Source: Humibacter ginsenosidimutans (GTDB taxonomy: Bacteria > Actinomycetota > Actinomycetes > Actinomycetales > Microbacteriaceae). From it: a stretch of DNA of 64,000 bases. Position 1 is the first letter of the stretch; each line of letters begins with the position of its first letter. The translations under genes and the position numbers were made by a program. Below are positions 1 to 12,400 of this stretch, one piece after another. Location of the stretch: NCBI RefSeq assembly GCF_007859675.1, contig NZ_CP042305.1, forward strand, positions 1,922,001 to 1,986,000, read 5' to 3'. Below the pieces are notes generated by a model that was given only the letters and a program-made list of their open reading frames with translations, was not told the origin of the DNA and did not search any database.

Positions 1-3000
1 TGAACGGCAGGTGGAGTGTGACATGGTCGGCCTGGATCGCCGCGGGCGAGAAGCGGGTGTCGACGGCGGTGGTCGTGAAGCCGCCCGTGCTCACGGTGAG
101 GCCCGGCGCGTTGCCGAGGGCGTTCAGCACGGAGAAGTCGCCGAGGAACGCGGTCGTCGTCTTGTCGACGACCGGGACGGCTGCCGCGGCGCCAGCACCG
201 ACGGTGCCGGCAGCGGCGATGGCGCCGGCGACGACGGTCATGGTGAGCTGCTCGTTCGCGGCCACCCGAGCGTTGCCGCCTGCGTTCACGACGGAGCGCG
301 ACGACGTGCAGTTCGCCGGCGTCACCTGTGCCGCCGCGCAGTGCTCGCCGATCCACGCCTGCGTGACGATGGTGAAGACCGGCACCGCGGCGTTGACCGC
401 CACGGCGACCGCGCCGCCGCCCGCGCCGCCCGTTGAGATGGAGGTGACCGTCTCGCTCGAGGTCGCATCGACGGTGGCGTCGCCGTTCACCGTGACGCTC
501 ACCCTCGGCGCGATCCACGCCTGCGTCGTCTTGTTCAGCACCTCGACGTCGGCACCAGCTCCCACGCCCGCCGAGCCGCCGATCGCGAGCTGACCCGCCG
601 CACCCTTGAGGGTGGTGGTGTCGGATGCCGCCAGCGCGATCCCCTCGCCGGCCTGCGCTCCCGTGTTGTCGCCGTTCACCGTCACGCCGGAGTCGATGTG
701 CGCCGTGGTCGTGTCGTTCTGCACGCCGACCGTCGCCGATCCGGAGATGCCGGCGGTGCCGCCCGCGCTGCCGCCGATCGCGAGCAGTGTCACGTTCTCG
801 GACTGCGCTGCGCCGATGGCGAGGCCCGGGGCGCCGTGGGCCTGCACGTCGTCGTTCGCCGCGATGAACGCATCCACGATTCCCGTGCGCACCAGCACGG
901 CGGAGGAGACGCCGACGCCTGCTGTGCCGCCCACCGAGAGGTTGCCGGCGTAGAGGGCCAGCGTCGGCACCGTGTCAGAGGCCTGGATGCTCATGCCGCC
1001 GCCGGCATGCACCGTCGTGGGTCGCGCTCCCCCGTCGATGTAGGCGCGCGTGCCGGGACCTCCGGCGCCCTGGTTGATGACCGCGACGATGATGGAGCCG
1101 ACGACCGCCGTGTTCGTGGAGGCCCCGGCATCCACGGCCACTGCCGTCAGCGAGTCGGTGGCCGTCGCGGCGAGCAGAACGGCACCGCCGACCCGCGCCG
1201 CCACACCGTCGCCGATATAGGCGCGCACATCTTTGTTCACCACGTCGACGACGAGACCGAGCCCCACGCCGACGGAGCCCCCGGTCAGCGCGATCGCACC
1301 GGCGAGCTGCACGAAGGTCGTGGTGTCCTCCGCCGTGATCGTGATGGACTGCGCCGCGTTCACGGGCACGTGCTGGTTCACGGCCGCGCCGCCTGCGATG
1401 TAGGCCTGCGTCGTGAGATCGATGACGTCGACGATGACGGATCCGCCGATCGCGACACCGCTCGTTCCAGCGCCGCCTGCGATCGCCACAGAGGTGACCG
1501 CGATGGTGATCGAGGGGATGTCGGGCACCACGAGCGCGGCGACTCCGGCGCTCGAGGAGATCAGGATGGCACCGCCGGCGTCGACTGTTGTCGGCGACGT
1601 CGGCGACGAGTCGATGAACGCGAGCGTCGGGATGGTCAGGATGTTGACCGCGATCGCCGCGCCGACCCCCGATCCGTTCAGCGAGAGCCCGCCGGCCGCC
1701 GCGATGTTCTGCAGGCCCATCGGGTTGCTCGCCTGCACGGCGATTCCGCCCGCCGAGGTGATCGTGGAGCCCGCGCCGATCTCCGCCGTGGTCTCGAAGT
1801 CGATCACCTGCACGCCGACGGATCCGGCGACGGATGCCTTGCCGTTGCCTCCCGCCGCCGCGAGTCCCCAGACCACGAAGTCGTTCTCGGCGCCGGCGGG
1901 AGTGATCGCCTGCACGGCGATGCTTCCCGCGCTGATGCGCGTGTTCGCGCCGATGGTGCCGTCGTTGACCACGGTCGCCACGTTCAGCCCGATCCCGGCG
2001 CCGATGTTGGTGCTGTTCAGCTTGAGCGCCGTGCCGATCGACTTGGCCGTGGCATCCACCGAATCGGATGCCGCGACGACCAGTGCGCCGGTCGCCACGA
2101 CGGTCAGCCCCGCGGGGATCGTCGCCGTCGTGGTGTCGACCACCCAGTTGACCGTGACGGCCGCGCCGACACCGACGCCCTGGCCGGACTTGCCGGACTG
2201 GCCGCTGGCTTGACCGTTGGCGCTGCTCACGTTGTCGCTCGCCGACGGCAGCGTTCCCGTCGTGCCGGCCGTGCTCGGCGTGCCGTTGAGCTGCTGGCTC
2301 GCCTGCGAGTCCGAGTTGCCTGCCGTGTTCTGCGCGGCGCCCTGAGCGCTCGCCGTCGCCTGGGCGCTGCCCGCCGTCACGGTCGCCGCGCTGATCACGA
2401 CGGATGCGCCGGAGACGTTGCGGTCGGTACGCGCCGTCGTCGTGACGGTGAGGATGTTCAGCGCGATCACCGCGCCCACCGCAACACCGTCACCGGCCGC
2501 GTTCGCGTCGCCGGTCGCCGACGTGCCGCCCGTGTACGACGCCGCAATCGTCACCGCTCCGGTCGCGACGAGTCCGCCTCCCGCGGCCGAAGGCGCACCG
2601 AGATGGGCGATCGTCACCGGCGACACGACGTTGATCGCGACCGCAGGGCTCACCGCCACGCTGCTGCCCGCGGAGCCGGCCGTGACCACGGCCGTCACCG
2701 GGTCGGCCGCCGTCGCGCTGAGCGTCACGTCGCGCCCTCCGGTGAGCACGGCGCCGTCGACGACCTCTGCTCGTGTGACGTTCGTGGTGAGCACGTTGAT
2801 GGCGACGGACGCGCCCACGCCGACCTTGCCTCCGCCGCCGAGTGAGGCGTCCGCCTTCGCGGTCGCGGAGTCGGTGCGCACGTTCTGGGCCGTCAACGCG
2901 ACGTCGCCGGTGCCCGCGTATACGACGGCGGTGCCTGGCACATACGCCTCCGTGTTGTCGGTCACGAGGTTCAGGGCGACGGCGCCTGCCACGCCGATGT

Positions 3001-6000
3001 CCTTCGAACCGGCGCCGGCATCTGCTTCGACCGCGAAGGTGTGCGTGGTGTCACCGCCGACGTTCGTCATTGTCGCCGACTCGGTGAAGCCGTTGCCCGT
3101 GACGGTGGTGCCATCGCCGAGGTAGGCCTCGTTCACGAGGGTCACGAGGTTCAGGGCGACGGCGGCGCCGACTCCGACGTCCGACGCCTGAACGGCGGTG
3201 CCATCGGCTTTGACCGTGCCGTCGGCGTTCTCCGAGCTGCTCAGGCTCACTGCGCCGCCTGCGACGAGCGTCAGCCCGTTCGGCAGCGTCGCCGTTGCGG
3301 TCACATCGGCCACGTTGATGGCGATGGCGGCGGCCACGGCGACCTTGCCGTCTGAGGTGGATGCCGACGGGTTCGGGCTGCCCGTCGAGCCCGCACCCTT
3401 GTACGTCTGATCGGTGGTGCTGGCGAAGTCGCGCTGGGACTGGGCCTGCTGATCCACGTCGCCGGAGGGAGCGTTCTGACTGCTCGTGCCCGGTGCGCCG
3501 CTGGCCGATGCACTCGCCGCTGCGCCGTCGGCCGAGGATCCGTACGCGCCGAATGCGATCGCTCCGGCCGCCGTGATGTTGCGGCCCGTCGTGGCGGTGA
3601 CGGTGTGCGTGACGAGGTTGAGGCCGAGCGCGATGCCGACCGACGCTGACGATCCGCCGGCCGCGACGGCACCCGCCGAGCTCGTGGCGCCCGCGGTCTG
3701 GTAGGCGTTCGCTGCGAACGACCCGCTGATGACGAGTCCTCCGGTCGTGATCGTGCCGATCTGCGCCGAGGTGACGACATTGGAGATGGTGATCGCGATC
3801 GCCGGGGTCACCGCGACCTTCGCGCTTCCCGTGCCCTGCGCACCCATCTTCGCCTCGGTCGTGGCGAGGTCTCCGGCACGAGCCGTCAGGGTGAAGTCAT
3901 GGGCACCGGTCACCGTGATGCCGTCGTCGAGCAGCGCCGTCGTGGTGTCGGTGACCAGGTTGAGAGCGACGGATGCCCCGATGCCGACATCGCTCGCGCT
4001 CACCCCGCCCGGTGTCGGCTCCGCCTTCACCGTGCTCGTCGCGTTGCTGCCGGCCGTGATCGCGACATCGCCGCCGGTCAGCGTGACGACACCGGAGAGC
4101 TCGGCGAGGGTGGTCTGATTGACCACGGCAAGCGCGAACGAACCGGCGACGGAGATCTTGCCGTCGCCCGCACCGCTGGCGGACTGCGCGCCATAGGTGC
4201 TCGTGGCATCCGTGCCGCCCGTCGACGTCGTGAACGGCGTCTCCGTGGCACTGACCGTGAGTGCGTGCGCGTGGACGGTGTCGCCCTGCGGCAGTCGCGC
4301 CGTGTTCGTCACGTTCGCGAGCGTGATCGCGACGGCGGCGCCGACCGTGGCCGAACTTCCGTGCGAGGCGGAACCGTCTGCGTCGGTCGCGGCGTCGGTG
4401 TTCTGACTGGAGGCGAGGGTGACCAGTCCGCCCGCCGTGATGTCGAGACCATCGTGCTCGATGGTCGCCGTCGCGGTGACCGTCGCGATGGTGATGGCGA
4501 TGGCCGCAGCCACGTTCACCTTGCCGTCGCTCGTCGAGGCGCTCGGCGTCGAGGTGCCGCCAGAGCCCGCGACGTGGTTGTTCGCGGCCGACTGGTCGGC
4601 GAAGTCGCGCTGACCCTGCACCTGGCTGTCGACGCCGTCACCGCTGGAACCGCTGGAACCGCTCGACTCCGGCGCTCCCGACGCCGACGCCTGCGCCGCT
4701 GCGGCGGAGGCCGAGACGCCGGACGCGGACAGCGTCACGTCGCCACCGGCCACGATGCTGCGGTCGGTCGTTCCGCTCACGGTGTGGTTCGCGATCGTCA
4801 GGCCGAGCCCGACGCCGATCGCCGCCGAGGACGATCCGCCCGTCGCGGCTCCGGCGGTGCTCGAGGCGCTCGCGATCTGCGTCGCCTGCGCTGCGAGGTT
4901 GCCGCTGAGCTGGATGGCCTTCGGCAGCGAGCCGATGCGCGCGGTGGTGGTGACGTTCGACAGCGTGATCGCCACGGCAGGGGCGACGGAGACCTTGCCG
5001 CCCGTCGCGCCCATCTTCGCCTCTGTCGCGGCGTCGTCTCTGGCGGTCGCCGTCAGCGTCACGTTGCGAGCACCGATGAGGGCGATGCCGTCGTCGAGGG
5101 TCGCGGTCGTGGTGTCCTGAATGAGGGCGAGCCCGACGGACGCCCCGACTCCGACGTTCGTCGAGGTCACTCCGCCCGGTGTCGGCTCCGCCTTCACCGT
5201 CGTGGATGCCGCGCTCCCCGCCACCACACTCGCGTCACCGCCCGTCAGCGTCACGGTTCCGGCCAGCTCGGCCAGCGTCTGCTGGTTCACCACGGCCAAC
5301 GCGAACGAACCCGCCACGGAGACCTTGCCGCCACCGGCACCCGACGTCGACTGCGCACCATACGTGCTGGTGGCATCGGCGCCATCCACGGTCTCCGTCG
5401 CCGAGACGACGAGGCTCTTCGCGTGCACGGTGTCGTTCTCCGGCAGCACCGCCGTGTTCGTCACGTCGGCCAGCGTGATCGCCACCCCGGCACCGACGTT
5501 CGCGGTGCCACCCTGCGTCGCCGAACCGTCCGCCGAGCTGGCGGCATCCGTGTTCTGGCTCGACGACAACGTCACCGTGCCGCCGGCCGTGAGGTCGAGA
5601 CCAGCGCCCGAAATGGTGGCGGTCGCCGTCACGGTGGCCAGATCGATGCCGATCGCCGCGGCGACGTTCACTCCGCCGTCGGACGTGGTGGCCTTCGGCG
5701 TGCTCGCCGAGCCCGTGCCCTTCACGCCGTTGTTCGCCGCTGACTGATCGGCGAAGTCGCGCTGGCCCTGCACCTGGCTGTCGACGCCGTCGCCGGCACC
5801 ACCGCCGCTGCCCGCACCGCCTGAACCGTCCGTGCTGTTCTCCGGCGCACCCGACGCGGATGCCTGCGCGCCGGCTGCCGAGGCCGACTCGCTCGAGGCG
5901 CTCAGCGTGATGTTCCCACCGGCGTTCACGCTGCGTGCTGTGGTCGCGGTGACGGCGTGGTTCGCGATCGTGAGCCCGAGACCGACACCGACCGCAGCAG

Positions 6001-9000
6001 AGGATCCGCCGCTGACGACGGCACCGGCGGTGGTCGAGGCGCTCGCCTTCTGGGCCGCGCTCACGGTCAGCGACCCGCTCAGCTGCAATGGGCCGCCGAA
6101 GGTGCCCAGCGAGGCGGACGTGGTGACGTTCGACAGCGCGATGGCCACGGCGGGAGCGATGTCGACCTTGCCGCCCGCGGCACCCATCTTCGCCTCGACC
6201 ACCGCAGCATCGTCGGCGGTGGAGGTGAGCGAGACATTGCCTGCGCCGATGATCGCGATGCCGTTGTCGAGCGCCGCCGTCGTGTCGTCCTCGATCAGCG
6301 CGATGGCGACCGAAGCCCCGACGCCCACATTGGTGGAGGTCACCCCGCCGGGAGTCGGCTCCGCCTTCACCGTCGTGGATGCCGCGCTCCCCGCCACCAC
6401 ACTCGCGTCACCGCCCGTCAGCGTGACCGTACCGGCCAGCTCGGCCGACGTGGTCTGATCGACCACCGCCAACGCGAACGAACCCGCCACGGACACCTTC
6501 CCGCCACCGGCACCCGACGTCGACTGCGCACCATACGTGCTGGTGGCATCGGCGCCATCCACGGTCTCCGTCGCCGAGACGACGAGGCTCTTCGCGTGCA
6601 CGGTGTCGTTCTCCGGCAGCACCGCCGTGTTCGTCACGTCGGCCAGCGTGATCGCCACCCCGGCACCGACATTCGCGGTGCCACCCTGCGTCGCCGAACC
6701 GTCCGCCGAGCTGGCGGCATCCGTGTTCTGGCTCGACGCCAACGTCACCGTTCCGCCGGCCTTCAGATCCAGTCCGGTTCCCACGATCGTGGCGGTCGCG
6801 CTGATCGTCGCGAGGTCGACGCCGATGGCCGCCGCCACGTTCACGCCGCCGTTCGAGGTCGTCGCCTTCGGCGTGCTCGCCGAGCCCGTGCCCTTCACAC
6901 CGTTGTCGGCCGCTGACTGATCGGCGAAGTCGCGTTGCCCCTGCACCTGGCTGTCGACGCCGTCGCCGGCACCACCGCCGCTGCCCGCACCGCCCGAGCC
7001 GTCGGCGCTGTTCTCCGGGGATCCTGCGGCCGATGCCTGCGCCGTCGCTGCCGAGGCCGACTCGCTCGAGGCGCTCAGCGTGATGTTCCCGCCTGCGTTC
7101 ACGCTGCGTGCTGTGGTCGCGGTGACGGTGTGGTTCGCGATCGTGAGCCCGAGACCGACGCCGACCGCAGCAGACGAGCCGCCCGTCACGACGGCACCGG
7201 CGTTCGTCGCGGCACTCGCCTTCTGAGTCGCCGCGATGGTCAGATCGCCGCTCAGTGAGAGCGTTCCGCCGAATGTGCCGATCAGCGCCTGCGTCGTCAC
7301 GTTCGACAGCGCGATGGCCACGGCGGGAGCGATGTCGACCTTGCCGCCCGCGGCACCCATCTTCGCCTCGACCACCGCGTCGTCGTTCGCCGTCGACGTG
7401 AGGCTGATGTCGTGAGCGCCCGTGATCGCGATGCCGTTGTCGAGCACCGCCGTCGTGTCGTCCTCGATCAGCGCAAGGGCGACCGAAGCCCCGACTCCGA
7501 CGTTCGTCGAGGTCACTCCACCCGGTGTCGGCTCCGCCTTCACCGTCGTGGATGCCGCGCTCCCCGCCACCACACTCGCGTCACCGCCCGTCAACGTGAC
7601 CGTACCGGCCAGCTCGGCCAGCGTCTGCTGGTTCACCACGGCCAACGCGAACGAACCCGCCACGGACACCTTCCCGCCACCGGCACCCGACGTCGACTGC
7701 GCACCATACGTGCTCGTCGCATCCGCCGTCGGCCCGCTCCCGTCGACCGTCTCCGTCGCACTCACGGTCAGTCCGTGCGCGTTCACCGTGTCGCCGGTCG
7801 GCAGCTTGGCCGTGTTCGTCACATCGGCCAGCGTGATCGCGACAGCGGCCCCGATGGTGGCGGTCCCACCCTGGGATGCCGAGCCGTCTGCCGCAGAGGC
7901 GGCGTCGGTGTTCTGGCTCGACGACAACGTCACCGTTCCGCCCGCTTTGAGCGTGATGCCCGTGCCCACGATCGTGGCCGTCGAATCCACCGTCGCGACG
8001 ACGACCCCGATCGCGGCCGCGACGTTGACCTTGCCGCTCGACGAGCTCGCGCTCGGCGTGGCCGTGGAGCCGGACTTCGCGCCGCCGTTGGCCGCTGCCG
8101 TGTCGTCGGCGTTCGTGCGCTCCTTCTGGATCTGCTGGTCGACACCGTCGCCCGCGCCACCGCCACTGCCCGCGCCGCCCGCGCCACCGCCACTGCCCGC
8201 GCCGCCCGCGCCGTCAGCACTGTTCTCCGGCGCACCCGACGCCGATGCCTGTGCCGATGCCGCCGACGACGAGATGCCCGAAGCGCTCAACGTGATGCCG
8301 CCGCCCGCCGCGATCGACCGCGCCGTCGTGCCGCTCACCGTGTGGTTCGCGACGGTCAGCGCCAACCCGACGCCGACGGCGGCCGTGGTCCCACCGGCCA
8401 CCACCGCGCCGGCCGAGGTGTTCGCCGACGCGTTCTGCGTGGCCGACGACGTGACGTCGCCCGATGCCGAAAGACCGGCGCCGAGCGTCCCGATCACGGC
8501 CGCGGTGGTCACCGTCGAGAGGGTGATCGCCACGGCGGGTGCGATGTCGACCTTGCCACCCGACGCCCCCATCTTCGCGTCGGTCAGAGCGTCATCCTGA
8601 GCCGTGCTGCTGAGCATGACGTTGCGCGCGCCGGTGAGCGCGACGCCATTGTCGAGAGTGGCCGTCGTGGTGTCGGTGATGAGATTGAGGGCGACGGATG
8701 CCCCGACCCCGACGTTCGTCGAGCTCACTCCGCCCGGTGTGGGCTCCGCCTTCACAGTGCTGGCTGCTGCGCTGGCCGCCACCACGCTCGCGTCTCCGCC
8801 GCCGAGGGTGACGGTGCCTGCCAGCTCGGCCGTCGTGTGCTGGTTGATCACCGCGAGGGCGAGCGACCCCGCAACGGAGACCTTGCCGCCGCCGGCACCC
8901 GACGTGGACTGCGCGCCATAGGTGCTCGTGGCATCGGTGCCGTTCACGGTCTCGGTCGCGCTCACGACGAGAGCGTGCGCGTTGACGGCATCGCCCGTCG

Positions 9001-9437
9001 GCAGCACCGCGGAGTTGGTGACGTCGGCCAGCGTGATCGCGACGGCGGCGCCGATCGTGGCCGTCGCACCCTGGGATGCCGAGCCGTCTGCCGCAGAGGC
9101 GGCGTCGGTGTTCTGACTCGACGCCAACGTCACCGTGCCACCGGCCTTGAGCGTGATGCCCGTGCCCACGACGGTCGCCGATGCTGTCACTGTCGCGACG
9201 ACGACCCCGATCGCGGCCGCGACGTTGACCTTGCCACTGGAGGTGGAGGCGCTCGGCGTGGCGGTCGATCCGGACTTCGCGCCGCCGTTGGCCGCCGCCG
9301 TGTCGTCCGCGTTCGTGCGCTCCGTCTGGATCTGTTGGTCGACACCGTCGCCCGCACCACCGCCGCTGCCCGCACCACCGGAACCGGCAGCGCTGTTCTC
9401 CGGCGCACCCGATGCCGATGCCTGGCCCGCCGCGGCG
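1..9437 (-). CDS. giant beta-strand-repeat protein, continuation after frameshift (runs off left edge)
   Basis: This is the same gene read in the neighbouring frame. The repeat signature VKAEPTPGG is in one frame at about 9927 and in the shifted frame at about 8753, 5195 and 4028. Coding signatures further down (for example TTQAWI at about 515 and LTVSTGG at about 92) stay in that shifted frame, and I see no stop to position 1. About 3,145 codons lie here, so the protein exceeds roughly 7,100 residues. Positions about 3400-9440 hold six of the roughly 390-residue tandem units. Below about 3400 the repeats are shorter and more divergent, built from GVGxxVxVxN segments ending in TxAYI or TxAWI. 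A rare Cys pair (HCAAAQ...NCTS) occurs near position 330. The C-terminus and any anchor lie outside the window. Whether the intact protein is made depends on whether the frame break is real. Confidence 0.8.
5330..6673 (-). repeat. near-identical DNA tract between adjacent repeat units (offset 1173 bp)
   Basis: Roughly 170 bases around 5330-5500 recur with no difference that I can see at about 6503-6673, an offset of 1173 bases or exactly 391 codons. The flanks carry only scattered changes, and parts of the tract also recur near 7680. Nucleotide identity, not only protein similarity, implies recent duplication or gene conversion between units. Confidence 0.75.
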
Positions 9438-9439
9438 GG
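9437..9439 (-). other. apparent +1 frameshift site in giant gene
   Basis: Compared with the equivalent stretch of the unit near 8240-8310, the segment from about 9417 to the GATCGAC near 9490 is one base longer (76 versus 75). Removing one G from the GGG at 9437-9439 restores the repeat reading (SASAAAGQASASGAPEN). The run is only three bases, so programmed slippage is unlikely. A sequencing or assembly error, or a real mutation, is more likely. Confidence 0.75.
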
Positions 9440-12400
9440 AGGCCGACGCTCCGGACGCGCTCAGTGAGAGATCGCCGCCCGCTGTGATCGACCGTGCCGT
9501 GGTGGCGGCGACCGTGTGGTCGGTCACGGTGAGCGCGAGTCCGACGCCGACAGCTGCTGTGCTTCCCCCGGCGACGACGGCGCCCGCCGACGTGTTCGCC
9601 GACGCGTTCTGGGCGGCCGATCCGCTGAAGTCTCCGCTGAGCGACAGGATCGCGCCGAGCGTGCCGACCACGACCTGTGTCGTGACGGTCGAGAGTGTGA
9701 CAGCCACTGCGGGCGCGATGTCCACGCTGCCGCCCGATGCGCCCATCTTCGCGTCGGTGAGGGCGTCATCGCTTGCCGTGCTGCCGAGGGTGACGTTGCG
9801 TGCGCCGGTGAGCGCGACACCGTTGTCGATCGAGGCGATCGTGGTGTCGGTGATGAGGTTCAACGCGACAGAGGCACCAACGCCCACCTTCGACGTCGTC
9901 ACACCGCCCGGAGTCGGCTCCGCCTTCACCGTCGTGGATGCCGCGCTTCCCGCCGTCACGCTCGCGTCGCCGCCGCCGAGCGTGACCGTGCCCGCCAGCT
10001 CGGCCGTCGTGTGCTGGTTGACCACGGCGAGTGCGAGGGAGCCTGCCACGGAGACGTTGCCGCCGCCTGCGCCCGACGCGGACTGCGCGCCGTAGGTGCT
10101 CGTGGCATCCGTGCCGCCCCCGTTCTGCGGAACGGCGGTCTCGGTGGCGGAGACCGTGAGATCGTGCGCCTTGATCGTGTCGCCGGTGGGCACGAGCGCC
10201 GTGTTGTCCACGTCGGCGAGTGTGATGGCGACGGCGGCGCCGATGTTCGCGCTCGACGCCCCGGCCGCCGACCCGTCGGCGCTCGTGCCCGCATCGGTGT
10301 TCTGGCTCGATGCCAGAGTCACCCGTCCGCCTGCCGTCAGCGTCAGACCGCTGTGATCGATGGTGGCCGTGGAGGTCACCGTGGCGACCACGACGGCCAC
10401 GGCCGCTGCGACGTTGACCTTGCCACCCGACGTGGATGCGCTCGGGGTCGAGGTCGATCCGGACTTCGCACCGCCGTTCGCCGCCGCTGTCTCGTCGGCG
10501 TTCGTGCGTTCGTTCGCGATCTGCTGGTCGACGCCGTCGCCCGCACCGCCACCGGCGCTGGAGTCGCCGGGAGCACCGCCCGCGGATGCGGAAGCCTGCG
10601 CCGCCGATGCCGAGCTGCCGAACGCGGCGAACGCCAGGTCGCCGCCCGCCGTGATCGAACGGTCGGTCGACGCCGTCACAGAGTGATCCGCGATCGTCAG
10701 GGCGAGTCCGACGCCGACGCCAGCGGTGCCGCCGGTCGCCACGGCCCCAGCGGTCGTCGATGCCGACGCGTTCTGAGTGGCGGAGGCGTCGAAGGATCCG
10801 GAGATGCTCAGCGCCCCGGATGCCGCATCGACGTGCACGCTCGTGGTCACTGTCGACAGCGCCACGGCGACCGCAGGCGTGATGCTCACCCCGCCGCCTG
10901 CGGCGCCCATCTTGGCCTCGACGACCGCATCGTCGTTCGCGGTGCTCGTCAGCGTGAGGTCGCCGGTCTTCGTGAATGTCGCGGTGCCTGCGACGGACGA
11001 TGCCGTCGTGTCCGTGATGATGGCGAGCGCGACGGATGCCCCGACGCCCACACTCGATGCCGACACGCCGCCGGGCGTCGGCTCCGCCTTGACCGTGCTG
11101 GATGCCGCGCTGCCCGCCGTGACGGCGGCGGCGCCCGCGCCGCCGAGGTTCACGCTGCCCGCGATGACGGCGGCGGTGTGCTGGTTCGCGATCTCCAGGG
11201 CGAGCGAGCCGGCGACGGAGACGTTGCCGCCGCCAGCGCCGCTGGCGGACTGCGCGCCGTAGGTGCTGACGGCATCCGTTCCGTTCACCGTCTCGGTCGC
11301 CTGCACGACAAGGGCGTGCGCGACGACCGAGTCACCGGCGGGCAGCGTCGCCGTGTTGTTCACGTTCGCGAGCGTGATCGCGACGGCGGCTCCGATGTCG
11401 GCGCTCGAGGCTCCGACGGCCGAACCGTCGGCGCTCGTGCCCGCATCGGTGTTCTGGCTCGACGCGAGGGTGACGGTGCCGCCGGAGCTCAGCGTGAGAC
11501 CGGTGCCGACGACGGTGGCGGTGACGTTCACCGTGGCGACGACGACGGCGACCGCCGCCGCGACGTTCACCTTGCCCTGCGAGCTCGACGCGCTCGGCGT
11601 GGCCGTCGACCCGGACGTCGCTCCGCCCGACGCGGCCGAGGTGTCGTCAGCGTTCGTGCGCTCCTTCTGCAGCTGGCTGTCGACGCCATCGCCTGCGGCA
11701 CCGCCCGACCCGCTGCTCCCGGGAGCGCCGGCGGCGGACGCCGACGCCTGTGCTGCGGAGGACGAGGTGCTGGACGCCGTCAGCGAGAGGTCGCCGCCCG
11801 CCGTGATGGATCGTGCCGTCGTGGCGCCCACCGTGTGGTTCGACAGGGTGAGGGCGAGGCCGACTCCGACCGCCGCGCTCGAAGCTCCCGTCGAGACGGA
11901 GCCGGCTGTCGTCGATGCCGACGCGTTCTGCGTCGCCGTCGCTGCGAAGGCACCGCCCAGCTGCAGAAGGCCGCCGGTGCCGACCGTCGCCCGGGTCGTG
12001 ACCGTGGAGAGCGTGACGGCGACGGCCGGTGACAGGTCGACGCCACCGCCTGCGGCACCCATCTTCGCCTCGGTGGTGGCGGCATCCGTCGCCGCGCTGG
12101 TGATCGTGACATCGCCCGCCCCGCTGAACGCCGATCCGTCCGCCACGGTGGCGACGGTGCTGTCGGTGACGAGGTTCAGTGCCACGGAGGCGCCGACGCC
12201 GACCTTGCCGCCGGAGACGCCGCCCGCAGAGGGCTCGGCTCGCACGGTGGATGCCGCCGAGCTGCCCGCCGTGACGCTCGCGTCCCCGCCGGTGAGGGTC
12301 GCGGTCCCCGCGAGAAGCGCCGTCGTGTTCTGGTTGACGATCGCGATAGCGACGGACCCCGCGACGGAGACTGTGCCGCCGCCCGCCCCGCTCGCGGACT

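Noticed and set aside
9437..9439. Programmed frameshift in the giant gene
   Set aside because: The site is only GGG with no slippery heptamer, and equivalent positions in other units are in frame; an error or mutation is simpler.
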